Source: Stenotrophomonas maltophilia (GTDB lineage Bacteria > Pseudomonadota > Gammaproteobacteria > Xanthomonadales > Xanthomonadaceae). From it: DNA of 32,194 nucleotides. Below are positions 9,106-16,283 of this stretch, piece after piece (within the stretch, counting starts at the first letter, position 1; every line of letters starts with the position of its first letter). The stretch lies in NCBI RefSeq assembly GCF_013464915.1, contig NZ_RAVT01000005.1, positions 11,776-43,969 of the forward strand. The letters run 5' to 3'. The position numbers were made by a program, and so were the translations under genes. A model generated the notes under the pieces. That model saw only the letters and a program-made list of their open reading frames with translations. It was not told the origin of the DNA and ran no database searches.

Positions 9106-10524
9106 TCAGCAGGGTGTCTCGGCACCGCGCCGGTAGTACCACCACCAGGTCACGGCCAGGCAGGTGACATAGAAAACAACGAATCCGTACAGCGCCATGT
9201 CGGGGCTGCCGGTCAACGTAATGGACGAGCCGTAGCTCTTGGGAATGAAGAAACCGCCGTAGGCACCGATCGCACCGGAGAAACCGACCACTGCGGCCGA
9301 CTCGATGCTGGCCTGGTGTGCGGCCGAGGCCTTGCCTTCGGCATTGTCGTTGGCCGACCAGCGCTCATGCAGGGTGCGGAAGATCACCGGGATCATGCGG
9401 AAGGTGGTGCCGTTGCCGATGCCACTGAGCACGAACAGCGCCATGAAGCTGAGCAGGAAGCCATGGAAGTTGCCACCCTGGCCATCGCTGGGCAGGAAGT
9501 GCAGCACGCCGAACACTGCCGCGATCATCAGCGCGAACACCCAGAAGGTCAGGCGTGCGCCACCCCAGCGATCGGCCATGCTGCCACCCACCGAACGCAT
9601 CAGTGCGCCCAGCAGCGGGCCGATGAAGGCGTAGGCCAGCGGGTTCACCTCAGGGAACTGGCTCTTCACCAGCATCGGGAAGCCGGCCGAAAAGCCGATG
9701 TAGGAACCGAAGGTGCCGATGTACAACCAGCACATCAGCCAGTTGTGCTTGCGGCGGAAGATCACCGCCTGCTCGGAGAACGACGAGCGGGCGCTGGTCA
9801 GGTCGTTCATGCCGAACCAGGCCGCGATGGCGCACAGCGCAATCGCCGGCACCCAGATGAAGCCGGCGTTCTGCAGGAACAGCGGCGCCCCACCCTCCAC
9901 CGCGGGCTGCGGTGCACCACCCAGCGCACCGAACACGCCCACGGTGATGACCAGCGGAATCACCGCCTGCGCCACCGACACGCCCACATTGCCCAGGCCG
10001 GCGTTCAGGCCCAGCGCCAGGCCCTGCTTCTGCTTGGGGTAGAAGAAGGAGATGTTGGACATCGACGACGAGAAGTTCGCGCCACCGAACCCACACAGGA
10101 TCGCGATGGCCACGAACACCCCGTACGGCGTGGCCGGGTTCTGTACCGCAAAGCCGAGCCAGAGCGTCGGCGCCAGCAGCGAGGCCGTGGACAGCGCGGT
10201 CCAGCGGCGGCCGCCGAAGATCGGGATCACGAACGAATAGAAGATGCGCAGCGTGGCGCCGGACAGGCTGGGCAGCGCCACCAGCCAGAACAGCTGGTCG
10301 GTGCTGAAGTTGAAGCCGATCTTCGGCAGGCTGATCGACACCGCCGAGAACAGTACCCAGACCGAGAAGGCCAGCAGCAGCGAGGGAATCGAGATGACCA
10401 GGTTGCGGGTGGCGACCCGCTTGCCGGTGCGCTCCCAATAGCCGGGATCTTCCGGCGTCCAGTCGCTGATGACGCGACCCGGACGGGCAGTGCTGCGGAC
10501 AACAGGATCGCTACCGACGGTCAT
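9106..10524 (-). CDS. narK: Nitrate/nitrite antiporter, E. coli NarK type (MFS)
   Basis: The 472-aa major facilitator protein closely follows E. coli NarK/NarU. A hydrophilic N-terminus with ISDWTPEDPGYWER leads into RNLVISIPSLLLAFSVW, and the nitrate signature CGFGGANFSSSMSN is followed by FFYPKQKQGLALGLN. About 12 transmembrane segments are evident. This type exchanges external nitrate for nitrite made by NarG. An ORF can be read from a TTG at 10536, but the ATG at 10524 is preferred: GGAG lies 6 bases upstream and the product starts MTVGSD. It is the first gene of the nar operon, with an FNR/Anr box about 100 bp upstream. Confidence 0.93.
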   Translation of the reverse strand: MTVGSDPVVRSTARPGRVISDWTPEDPGYWERTGKRVATRNLVISIPSLLLAFSVWVLFSAVSISLPKIGFNFSTDQLFWLVALPSLSGATLRIFYSFVIPIFGGRRWTALSTASLLAPTLWLGFAVQNPATPYGVFVAIAILCGFGGANFSSSMSNISFFYPKQKQGLALGLNAGLGNVGVSVAQAVIPLVITVGVFGALGGAPQPAVEGGAPLFLQNAGFIWVPAIALCAIAAWFGMNDLTSARSSFSEQAVIFRRKHNWLMCWLYIGTFGSYIGFSAGFPMLVKSQFPEVNPLAYAFIGPLLGALMRSVGGSMADRWGGARLTFWVFALMIAAVFGVLHFLPSDGQGGNFHGFLLSFMALFVLSGIGNGTTFRMIPVIFRTLHERWSANDNAEGKASAAHQASIESAAVVGFSGAIGAYGGFFIPKSYGSSITLTGSPDMALYGFVVFYVTCLAVTWWWYYRRGAETPC

Positions 10525-10592
10525 ACATGGCTCCAAGGCTGTGGAATGACGTGGGTACTGCGTTTCAAGTTGTGACCCGTCGTCATGCAGCC

Positions 10593-10634
10593 ATTAGGCC
10601 GCGCAGCAACAACGACGGGGTTGATCTGGATCAA
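10593..10634 (-). promoter_or_regulatory. FNR/Anr-dependent promoter of narK-narGHJI
   Basis: Positions 10621-10634 read TTGATCTGGATCAA, a perfect TTGAT-N4-ATCAA palindrome. On the minus strand, CCTAAT (10593-10598) lies where a -10 box is expected if the palindrome is centred at -41.5, the class II activation position. The inferred start is near 10586, giving a leader of about 60 nt before the narK ATG. The palindrome is direct observation; its use by an Anr-like regulator is inferred. Confidence 0.8.
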
Positions 10635-10669
10635 TCAGGGGCCGGTTTCCACCCTGCCCCTGACAAATG

Positions 10670-11035
10670 TCAAACCGATGAAGCGGTGGTGCGGCGGGAC
10701 ACCCCGCGCTGGCGCACGCTGTCGCGCACGTCCACATCGAACTGCAGCTGAAGCTGGCTGCCATCTTCCAGGGCAATGTCGAACGGCAGGCCCTCCCGAC
10801 ACGGCAGCCGCGCCGCCAAGCCCTCGACTGCCGGGCGCGGCAGTACCAGGCGGCAGAAGGTGCCGCCATCGAGCAGCACCGGTTGATCGCCGCCATGCAG
10901 CGACACCGCCATGCCCCAGCCCTCGATCCCGCCGAAGCGGGTCATGTTCTCGACCGATTCACCGGCCAGCAGGCGCGCCAGCTCGGCCTCGTCCAGGCGA
11001 AGCCGCACCGATTGGTCCTGCAACTGCACTTTCAT
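10670..11035 (-). CDS. DUF7009-like small protein in the Mo-cofactor cluster
   Basis: The 121-aa protein begins MKVQLQDQSVRLRLDEAELARLL, which resembles my recollection of the DUF7009 family N-terminus; this needs a profile search. There is no signal peptide, membrane segment or obvious catalytic motif. It looks like a compact beta-rich soluble domain. Its ATG overlaps the mobA stop (ATGA), so it is co-translated with mobA. It is the last gene before the narK promoter. That position suggests a link to molybdenum cofactor or nitrate reductase, but no function can be read from the sequence. A longer frame to 11053 exists but the overlap start is better. Confidence 0.7.
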   Translation of the reverse strand: MKVQLQDQSVRLRLDEAELARLLAGESVENMTRFGGIEGWGMAVSLHGGDQPVLLDGGTFCRLVLPRPAVEGLAARLPCREGLPFDIALEDGSQLQLQFDVDVRDSVRQRGVSRRTTASSV

Positions 11036-11574
11036 GACGCAACATCCTCCCATTGTTCGGGGGTATTGCAGTTGACCAGCCCGGCCTCGTCAACCGGCAC
11101 CAGCGCCACGGTGTTCACGCCAAGACGACGCTGCAGGGCCTGCAGCGAGCGCGGACCGTCCGGGTCATCCAGCATCGATCCAAGTACATTGCGACAAGCA
11201 TCGTCTATATCCACCAGCATGGGCAGGGGGTGGCCCGCAAAGATCGTGCATGGACCGCGATGGCCGTCACGCAATTGCTCCAGCAATCGCGGCGGCAGCA
11301 GCGGCGTATCCACCGGCACCACCCAGGCAGGGCCATCGGGCATGCGCATCGCCACACTGTAGAGCCCGCCCAGCGGCCCGCAACGTGCCACGCGGTCCGG
11401 CACGCCGCCGAATGCCGGGTAATTTCCGCTGACCCAGACCTCGCGTGCGCCGGCCTGCATCAACAGGCCCCGCATGTGTTCCAGCAGGGTTCGACCCTGC
11501 CACGGCAGCAGTGCCTTGTCGCGGCCCATCCGGGTGGACAGGCCACCGGCCAGCACGATGCCGTTGATGCTCAT
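11032..11574 (-). CDS. mobA: Molybdenum cofactor guanylyltransferase
   Basis: The 180-aa nucleotidyltransferase attaches GMP to molybdopterin to give the guanine dinucleotide cofactor needed by NarG. The GTP-binding loop LAGGLSTRMGRDKALLPW is at residues 8-25, and PVDTPLL is the metal-binding aspartate region near residue 93. The length is slightly shorter than E. coli MobA (194 aa) but all expected blocks are present. The gene is separated from moaE by 108 bp containing a repeat pair, so it may be partly uncoupled from the upstream moa genes. Its stop overlaps the start of the small DUF7009-like gene. Confidence 0.93.
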   Translation of the reverse strand: MSINGIVLAGGLSTRMGRDKALLPWQGRTLLEHMRGLLMQAGAREVWVSGNYPAFGGVPDRVARCGPLGGLYSVAMRMPDGPAWVVPVDTPLLPPRLLEQLRDGHRGPCTIFAGHPLPMLVDIDDACRNVLGSMLDDPDGPRSLQALQRRLGVNTVALVPVDEAGLVNCNTPEQWEDVAS

Positions 11575-11578
11575 CGCA

Positions 11579-11653
11579 GTAGAGCCACGCCATGCGTGGC
11601 TGCGCCGGCCGGATGCGCGGGAAAGGCCTCATCCACGCATGGCGTGGATCTAC
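11579..11653. repeat. Inverted pair of a second GTAG-type palindromic element
   Basis: GTAGAGCCACGCCATGCGTG (from 11579) folds on itself. A related unit in opposite orientation ends at 11653 with GGCGTGGATCTAC. Both have the GTAG head of the SMAG family but a different stem (CCACGC/GCGTGG), so this is a different subfamily from the copies at 1-57 and 27500-27577. The pair fills the moaE-mobA gap. Confidence 0.75.
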
Positions 11654-11657
11654 TGAA

Positions 11658-11682
11658 CCCCGCGCCCCCCTGAAGGGCGGGG
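11658..11682 (-). terminator. GC-rich hairpin directly after moaE
   Basis: CCCCG pairs with CGGGG and CCC with GGG around a 7-nt loop, with a 2-nt bulge, giving an 8-bp stem that starts one base after the moaE stop. No T-run follows, so it could be a weak or attenuating terminator or an mRNA-stabilising end. Confidence 0.35.
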
Positions 11683-12183
11683 TCAATGCTGGTGATCGTG
11701 CGCATGGTCATGGGAATGAGCGGGTTCGCTGTCCGCATGGCACAGGCTGCAACCCTCGCTCCACTCGCTGTCGCCGTCCTCGTAATGCTCCTGCTTCCAG
11801 ATCGGGCACTGGTGCTTCACCACCTCGATCAACTGCCGGCAGGCACGGAACGCCTCGTCACGGTGCGGGCTGCCCGCCGCCACCACCACCGCCACATCGC
11901 CAATGCCCAACCGGCCCTTGGCGTGGGCCACATACAGCTTCAGCTTCGGACCAAACGTGGCCTCGACCTCGGCGGCCAAGCGCTTGAACTCGTTCAGCAC
12001 CAACGGCTCGAACAGGTCGTAGGTGATCCCGGTCACCGGCCGGCCGACGTTGACGTCGCGCACCTTGCCGATGAACACGTCGATGCCACCGAAACCCGGA
12101 TCGGACACCGCAGCGATGCCCTCGGCCGGATCGATCGCCGCCTGCGCGCGGTCCACCACCTTGGCGATGATCTTCTCGCTCAT
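11683..12183 (-). CDS. moaE: Molybdopterin synthase catalytic subunit with His-rich tail
   Basis: The 166-aa large subunit of molybdopterin synthase converts cyclic pyranopterin monophosphate to molybdopterin using sulfur carried by MoaD. The core (IDVFIGKVRDVNVG, AHAKGRLGIGDVAVVV, SPHRDEAF) and the active-site lysine region (K123 and K130 in KHQCPIWKQEHYEDGDSEW) are all present. After residue 144 a non-family extension reads GCSLCHADSEPAHSHDHAHD, with two Cys in a CxxCH arrangement and six His. This may bind metal; a c-type heme is unlikely because the protein is cytoplasmic. The gene begins 3 bp after moaD. Confidence 0.95.
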   Translation of the reverse strand: MSEKIIAKVVDRAQAAIDPAEGIAAVSDPGFGGIDVFIGKVRDVNVGRPVTGITYDLFEPLVLNEFKRLAAEVEATFGPKLKLYVAHAKGRLGIGDVAVVVAAGSPHRDEAFRACRQLIEVVKHQCPIWKQEHYEDGDSEWSEGCSLCHADSEPAHSHDHAHDHQH

Positions 12184-12186
12184 GGT

Positions 12187-12447
12187 TCAGCCCCCGCTTA
12201 CCGGCGGCAGGATCGCCACCCGGCCATCGTCGGGCAGCGCCTCGTGGTCGCGCAGCACACGTTGCTGGTCGGCGAATGCCGAGTAGTCCAGCAGGCCAGC
12301 GCGGAAACCCGGCCAACGCACCGGCAGCAGCTCGCGCAGCGCCTGGCGCAGATCGGCCACGGTGCCACCGGCCACATCCACCGCGATCTCGCGGCTGGCA
12401 TCCAGATCGGAAAACGCACCGAACAACTGCAGATTCACCCGTTTCAT
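12187..12447 (-). CDS. moaD: Molybdopterin synthase sulfur-carrier subunit
   Basis: The 86-aa ubiquitin-fold protein ends in the required Gly-Gly (PPVSGG), which is thiocarboxylated and donates sulfur to MoaE. The start MKRVNLQLFGAFSD and the C-terminal block DDGRVAILPPVSGG are typical. The ATG overlaps the moeA stop (ATGA) and the stop lies 3 bp before moaE. Confidence 0.94.
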   Translation of the reverse strand: MKRVNLQLFGAFSDLDASREIAVDVAGGTVADLRQALRELLPVRWPGFRAGLLDYSAFADQQRVLRDHEALPDDGRVAILPPVSGG

Positions 12448-13700
12448 CGTGACTCCTGGCTCACCAGCTGCACCGGGTCATGGTGACCCCAGCCCTGTAC
12501 CTGTACCGGCGTGCCAGCGATGGCCAGGTCACCCTCGGCCTCCAGCACCACCCAGGCGTTGGCCTGCAGCATGGACATCAAACGGAACGACTCCTGCCCG
12601 GACAGCACGCGCGCACTCAGGCGCCCCTGACCGTCCACTTCCACCCGCGCACGCGCATGGAAGCGCAGGCCCGGCGGCTTGCGCACGTCGGCCTGCAGCG
12701 GCAGCTGCAACACGGCTTCCGGCGCCAACCCCAGCAGGCGCCGCAGCACCGGCTCGACGAAGAAACGCTGGCCCACGGCCGCCGACACCGGGTTGCCCGG
12801 CAGCCCGAAGTACAGCGCGCCATTGGGCAGCACCGCGAACAGCAGCGGCTTGCCTGGGCGGATCGCCACCTTGTGGAACACGATGCGCGCACCACGGCCG
12901 CGCAGCGCATCGGGAACGAAATCGTAGCGCCCGGCCGACACTGCCCCCGTACTGATCAGCACCTGCGCGCCCGCGGCCAGCGCTTCATCCAGCACCGCAT
13001 TGAACGCGGCCACGTCGTCGCCCACCGTGCCCTGCCAGACCACCTCGGCACCGGCGGCCTGCAGGCGGCCGACCAGATACGGCCGGTTGCTGTCACGGAT
13101 CTGCCCGGATTCCAGCGTCTGCGCCGCTTCGGTCACCAGCTCCTTGCCGGTGGCGATCACCGCCGCCTTCGGCCGTGCCACCACCGCCACCTGGCCCACG
13201 CCGATGGCATGCAGCAGCGTGCGCGCATTGATATCCAGCACCTGCCCGGCCTGCAGCACGCGCTCGCCTGCGCTCACGTCCTGGCCGCGCAGGCGCACAT
13301 GCTGGCCCGGCTTCACCGATGCCTTCAGGGCGATGCGGGTCGGGCGTCCCTCCTCGCTGGCGAGGATGTCCACGTTCTCGACCGGTACCACTGTGTCCAG
13401 CCCGGACGGCATGCGCGCACCGGTCATGATTTCCCAGGCACCCTCGCCGCCCTCGGCGCCGGCATCGCCGGCCGCCTGCCAGCCCTGCACCGCGAATTCG
13501 GTACCGGCCTCGAACGTCGCGCCGTTGGCGCGCAGCGCGAAGCCGTCCATCGCCGAATTGTCGAACGGCGGCAACGACTGCCCGCTGTGGATGTCACTGG
13601 CCAGGGTACGGCCGCCGGCCTCATGCAGCGGCAGGCGCTCGGCCGACAGCGGCGTGGCCGCGTCCAGCAGGTGCTGCAAGGCTTCGCTGTAGGCAATCAT
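12444..13700 (-). CDS. moeA: Molybdopterin molybdenumtransferase
   Basis: The 418-aa enzyme inserts molybdate into adenylated molybdopterin. PPFDNSAMDGFAL is at residues 44-56, MTGARMPSGLDTVVPVE is in the linker region, and GLPGNPVSAAV is near the end of the MoCF fold. The usual GGVSxG loop is replaced by TGAVSAGRYDF. The reading frame extends upstream to 13766, but the start at 13700 gives the family N-terminus (MIAYSEALQHLL) and overlaps the preceding stop codon by one base (TGATG). Length is close to E. coli MoeA (411 aa). Confidence 0.94.
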   Translation of the reverse strand: MIAYSEALQHLLDAATPLSAERLPLHEAGGRTLASDIHSGQSLPPFDNSAMDGFALRANGATFEAGTEFAVQGWQAAGDAGAEGGEGAWEIMTGARMPSGLDTVVPVENVDILASEEGRPTRIALKASVKPGQHVRLRGQDVSAGERVLQAGQVLDINARTLLHAIGVGQVAVVARPKAAVIATGKELVTEAAQTLESGQIRDSNRPYLVGRLQAAGAEVVWQGTVGDDVAAFNAVLDEALAAGAQVLISTGAVSAGRYDFVPDALRGRGARIVFHKVAIRPGKPLLFAVLPNGALYFGLPGNPVSAAVGQRFFVEPVLRRLLGLAPEAVLQLPLQADVRKPPGLRFHARARVEVDGQGRLSARVLSGQESFRLMSMLQANAWVVLEAEGDLAIAGTPVQVQGWGHHDPVQLVSQESR

Positions 13701-14707
13701 CAGTGGCCACCACCCTCGACCATCGCCAGGGCGTGGCCCAGTACCGGCGCAAGGATATCCAGGCACTGCGCCGCCGCCTTCGGGCTGCCAGGCAATGCGA
13801 ACACCAGCATGTTGCCCAGCTGCACCACCTCGGCGCGGCTCAGCCAGGCCATCGGCGTGTGCTGTGCACTCAGTGCCCGCACCATCTGCGCCAGGCCATG
13901 CACCGGCCGCGCGTCCAGGGAACGCAGCGCCTCCGGTGTCAGGTCACGCGGGCCCAGCCCGGTACCGCCGGTACACAGGCACAGGCGCACGCCCTCGGCG
14001 GCCAGGGCCTGCAGGCGGCCCGCCAATGGTTCGATGCCATCAGGCAACACCTCGGCGGCCACCACCTCGCCGCCCAGCCTTTTCAGGCCGGTCACCAGGG
14101 TCGGGCCGGACACATCCTCATAGGTGCCTTCGCTGGCACGATCACTCAGCGTGATCACCGCGCAGGCCGCGCCCTGCAGGCCCTTCGGCGCACGCGGCTT
14201 GAAGCGCGCGCGCTCGGCATCGTCCATGCCATCCGGGTGCAGCCACACGCCGCGCTTGCCACCTTCCTTGAACAGCAGGCGGATGCCTTCAATGCGCAGG
14301 GCCGGTTCCACCGGCTTGCTCAGGTCGTACAGGGTCAACAGCGCCGCGTTGACGCCGGCCAGTGCCTCCATCTCCACGCCGGTGCGCGCCTCGCTGGCGC
14401 ACTCGCACCACACGCGGATCGCCTGCCGTTCCGGCACCGCCGCGCAGAACACCTGTACCAGCTCCAGCGGCAGCGGGTGGCACAGCGGCATCAGCATCGA
14501 GGCCATCTTGGCGCCCTGCAGGCCGGCAATCTCGGCCATCACCAGCGCATCGCCCTTGGGCAGGCGGCGCTCGACGATCAGCGGATAGGCCACCGGACCG
14601 GCATGCAGCTCGCCCACCGCCACCGCACGGCGGCGGGTGATGCGCTTGTCGCGGACATCGGCCATGTGGAAGGCCGCATTCAATTCCCCACTCATCGTGT
14701 TGCTCAT
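13700..14707 (-). CDS. moaCB: Fused MoaC-MoaB cofactor biosynthesis protein
   Basis: The 335-aa protein joins two enzymes. Residues 1 to about 160 are MoaC, which with MoaA makes cyclic pyranopterin monophosphate: MLMPLCHPLPL (71-81), MEALAGVNAAL (113-123) and the catalytic pair D128/K131 in LYDLSK. Residues about 178-335 are MoaB/MogA-like (molybdopterin adenylylation fold): ITLSDRASEG (185-194), CTGGTGLGPRDLTPEA (245-260) and ALPGSPKAA. The linker is short. The ATG at 14707 overlaps the moaA stop; a second ATG at 14695 is possible. Such fusions are annotated in other Xanthomonadaceae. A fusion would keep steps one and three of the pathway in equal amounts. Confidence 0.93.
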   Translation of the reverse strand: MSNTMSGELNAAFHMADVRDKRITRRRAVAVGELHAGPVAYPLIVERRLPKGDALVMAEIAGLQGAKMASMLMPLCHPLPLELVQVFCAAVPERQAIRVWCECASEARTGVEMEALAGVNAALLTLYDLSKPVEPALRIEGIRLLFKEGGKRGVWLHPDGMDDAERARFKPRAPKGLQGAACAVITLSDRASEGTYEDVSGPTLVTGLKRLGGEVVAAEVLPDGIEPLAGRLQALAAEGVRLCLCTGGTGLGPRDLTPEALRSLDARPVHGLAQMVRALSAQHTPMAWLSRAEVVQLGNMLVFALPGSPKAAAQCLDILAPVLGHALAMVEGGGH

Positions 14708-15684
14708 CCTCCGATGGAGGCCAGGTGCGGGGTCAGCCCGGTCTGGCCCTGGTGCAGTCCATGCCCGGCCGCTTTCAGGCCAAGCTGTGTGGTGATGCGT
14801 GCCAGCAGCGCGTCGTGGTCATCGTCGCTCTGCAGCAGCGGGCGCAGCGGCACGCCGAACTCGCCGAACAGGCACAGCCGCAGGTCGCCCTTGGCGGTTA
14901 CCCGCAGGCGGTTGCAGCCCTTGCAGAAGTCACGCGAATACGGGGCGATGATGCCGATGCTGCCGCGATGGTCGGGGTGGCCGAACTCACGCGCCGGGCC
15001 CGCATCGGCCGCGCGCGGCCGCTCGTGCCAGCCGGCCGCCAGCAGCTGCTCGATCACCAGGTCGGCGCGCAGGTGGTGGCGCTGGAAGTAGGCTTCGTTG
15101 TCGCCGGTGCGCATCAGCTCGATGAAGCGCACGCTGAAGGGGCGGTCGCGCAGGTAGTCCATCCACTGCGGCAGCTCGTCGTCGTTCAGGCCACGCAGCA
15201 GTACCGCGTTGAGCTTGATCGCCGGCAGGCCCAACGCCTGCGCCAGGGCCAGGCCCTGTTCGATCTCCGGCAGGCGGTCATGCCCGGTGATGGTTTTGAA
15301 GCGTTCGCGCTGCAGGCTGTCCATGCTCACGTTCAGCGCGGTCAGGCCAGCCCGGTGCCACCCCGGCAGGCGCCGCGGCAGCAGCGTGCCGTTGGTGGTG
15401 ATGGCCACCTTGCGGATGCCCGGCACCGCCGCAACCGTGGCGATGATCTCGTCCAGGTCCTTGCGCAGGCTGGGCTCACCGCCGGTCAGGCGGATCTTGC
15501 TCATGCCCAGCGCGGCAAACGCACGCACCAGACGCGCGATTTCATCCACCTGCAGGAAGCGCGGGCGGCCATCGGCCTGGTAACCGTCGGGCAGGCAGTA
15601 GCTGCAACGGAAGTTGCAGGCTTCGGTCAACGACAGGCGCAGGTACGGAAAGCTGCGTCCGAAACCGTCGGTGAGTTGGCTCAT
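14704..15684 (-). CDS. moaA: GTP 3',8-cyclase (radical SAM), first Mo-cofactor step
   Basis: The 326-aa enzyme starts molybdenum cofactor synthesis from GTP. The N-terminal radical-SAM cluster uses C23, C27 and C30 (CNFRCSYC), with RLTGGEPSLR as the SAM-binding strand. The C-terminal cluster uses C254, C257 and C271. The protein ends in Gly-Gly, the conserved MoaA tail. A GTG at 15708 would lengthen it, but the ATG at 15684 has AAGGTGG 7 bases upstream. It is the first gene of the moaA-moaCB-moeA-moaD-moaE run, with an FNR-like site about 110 bp upstream. Confidence 0.96.
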   Translation of the reverse strand: MSQLTDGFGRSFPYLRLSLTEACNFRCSYCLPDGYQADGRPRFLQVDEIARLVRAFAALGMSKIRLTGGEPSLRKDLDEIIATVAAVPGIRKVAITTNGTLLPRRLPGWHRAGLTALNVSMDSLQRERFKTITGHDRLPEIEQGLALAQALGLPAIKLNAVLLRGLNDDELPQWMDYLRDRPFSVRFIELMRTGDNEAYFQRHHLRADLVIEQLLAAGWHERPRAADAGPAREFGHPDHRGSIGIIAPYSRDFCKGCNRLRVTAKGDLRLCLFGEFGVPLRPLLQSDDDHDALLARITTQLGLKAAGHGLHQGQTGLTPHLASIGG

Positions 15685-15791
15685 GGCTGGTCCACCTTGT
15701 TGCTCCACCGTCTTGCCTGTGCCCGGAACGGCCCGGATACCCTCGCCTGCTGGAACGATTGCCAGAGTACGCGGCCTTCAGTTCCATGGGC

Positions 15792-15805
15792 ATGACTTAA
15801 ATCAA
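15792..15805. promoter_or_regulatory. Imperfect FNR/Anr-like site between moaA and a divergent gene
   Basis: On the minus strand this reads TTGATTTAAGTCAT. One half is a perfect TTGAT; the other half matches three of five bases of ATCAA. It lies about 110 bp before moaA and 74 bp before the divergent gene at 15879, so it could serve either. Matching oxygen control of cofactor genes and narG makes sense, but the site is weaker than the one at 10621. Confidence 0.45.
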
Positions 15806-15878
15806 TCGCGTTCGGCCCCGCGCGACAGGCGTTGTGGCAGCATGCGGCTTTCCGTGCAGCGGGCGTGTGACAACCCTC

Positions 15879-16283
15879 ATGATGATGAACGATTTCCAGC
15901 AGCTGCTGCACGCCGCAGGCCAGCAGGCTGAACCGCAACGCTTGCTGTTCGTGTTCGTACGCGCCGAGCTGCCCGAATCGCCCACCAGCGACCAGCGCGA
16001 CCGGCATGACCGCCGCGAGGGCGGCACCCTGTCGCCGGTGCTGTGCGTGGACAAGCTGCCGGCCGACGTCCCCAGCTTCCAGGCGCTGGCGGCCGAATCG
16101 ACCACCACCGGCATCGAGTGGGATCTGGTCTTCGTGGCGGCGCTGGATGGGCGTGGCGGTTTCGCGCCCAACAGCGATGAGGCCGCTCGCCCGCTGCAGC
16201 TGATGGTCAACGCCATCCATGACGGTCAGATCGGCCGCTTCGCCGCCTTCGACCGGGGCGGCGAGCCTGTTCAGTTCTATTGA
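15879..16283 (+). CDS. Conserved small protein, family often mislabelled ribonucleotide reductase alpha
   Basis: The 134-aa protein has the pattern FQQLLHAAGQQAEPQRLLFV, then CVDKLPADVPSFQALAAES, DLVFVAALDGRGG and a C-terminal IGRFAAFDRGGEPVQFY. I recognise this as a widespread proteobacterial family that databases call ribonucleotide reductase subunit alpha. At this size and without the Cys/Tyr catalytic elements it cannot be that enzyme, and its function is unknown. There is no signal peptide or membrane segment. Three ATG codons in a row (15879, 15882, 15885) leave the exact start open; no clear ribosome site is visible. Its end overlaps the convergent gene on the other strand by 7 bp. Confidence 0.8.
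   Translation: MMMNDFQQLLHAAGQQAEPQRLLFVFVRAELPESPTSDQRDRHDRREGGTLSPVLCVDKLPADVPSFQALAAESTTTGIEWDLVFVAALDGRGGFAPNSDEAARPLQLMVNAIHDGQIGRFAAFDRGGEPVQFY

Noticed and set aside
11683-11751. CSLCH in MoaE as a c-type heme site
   Set aside because: MoaE is cytoplasmic and has no signal peptide; heme c attachment occurs in the periplasm.
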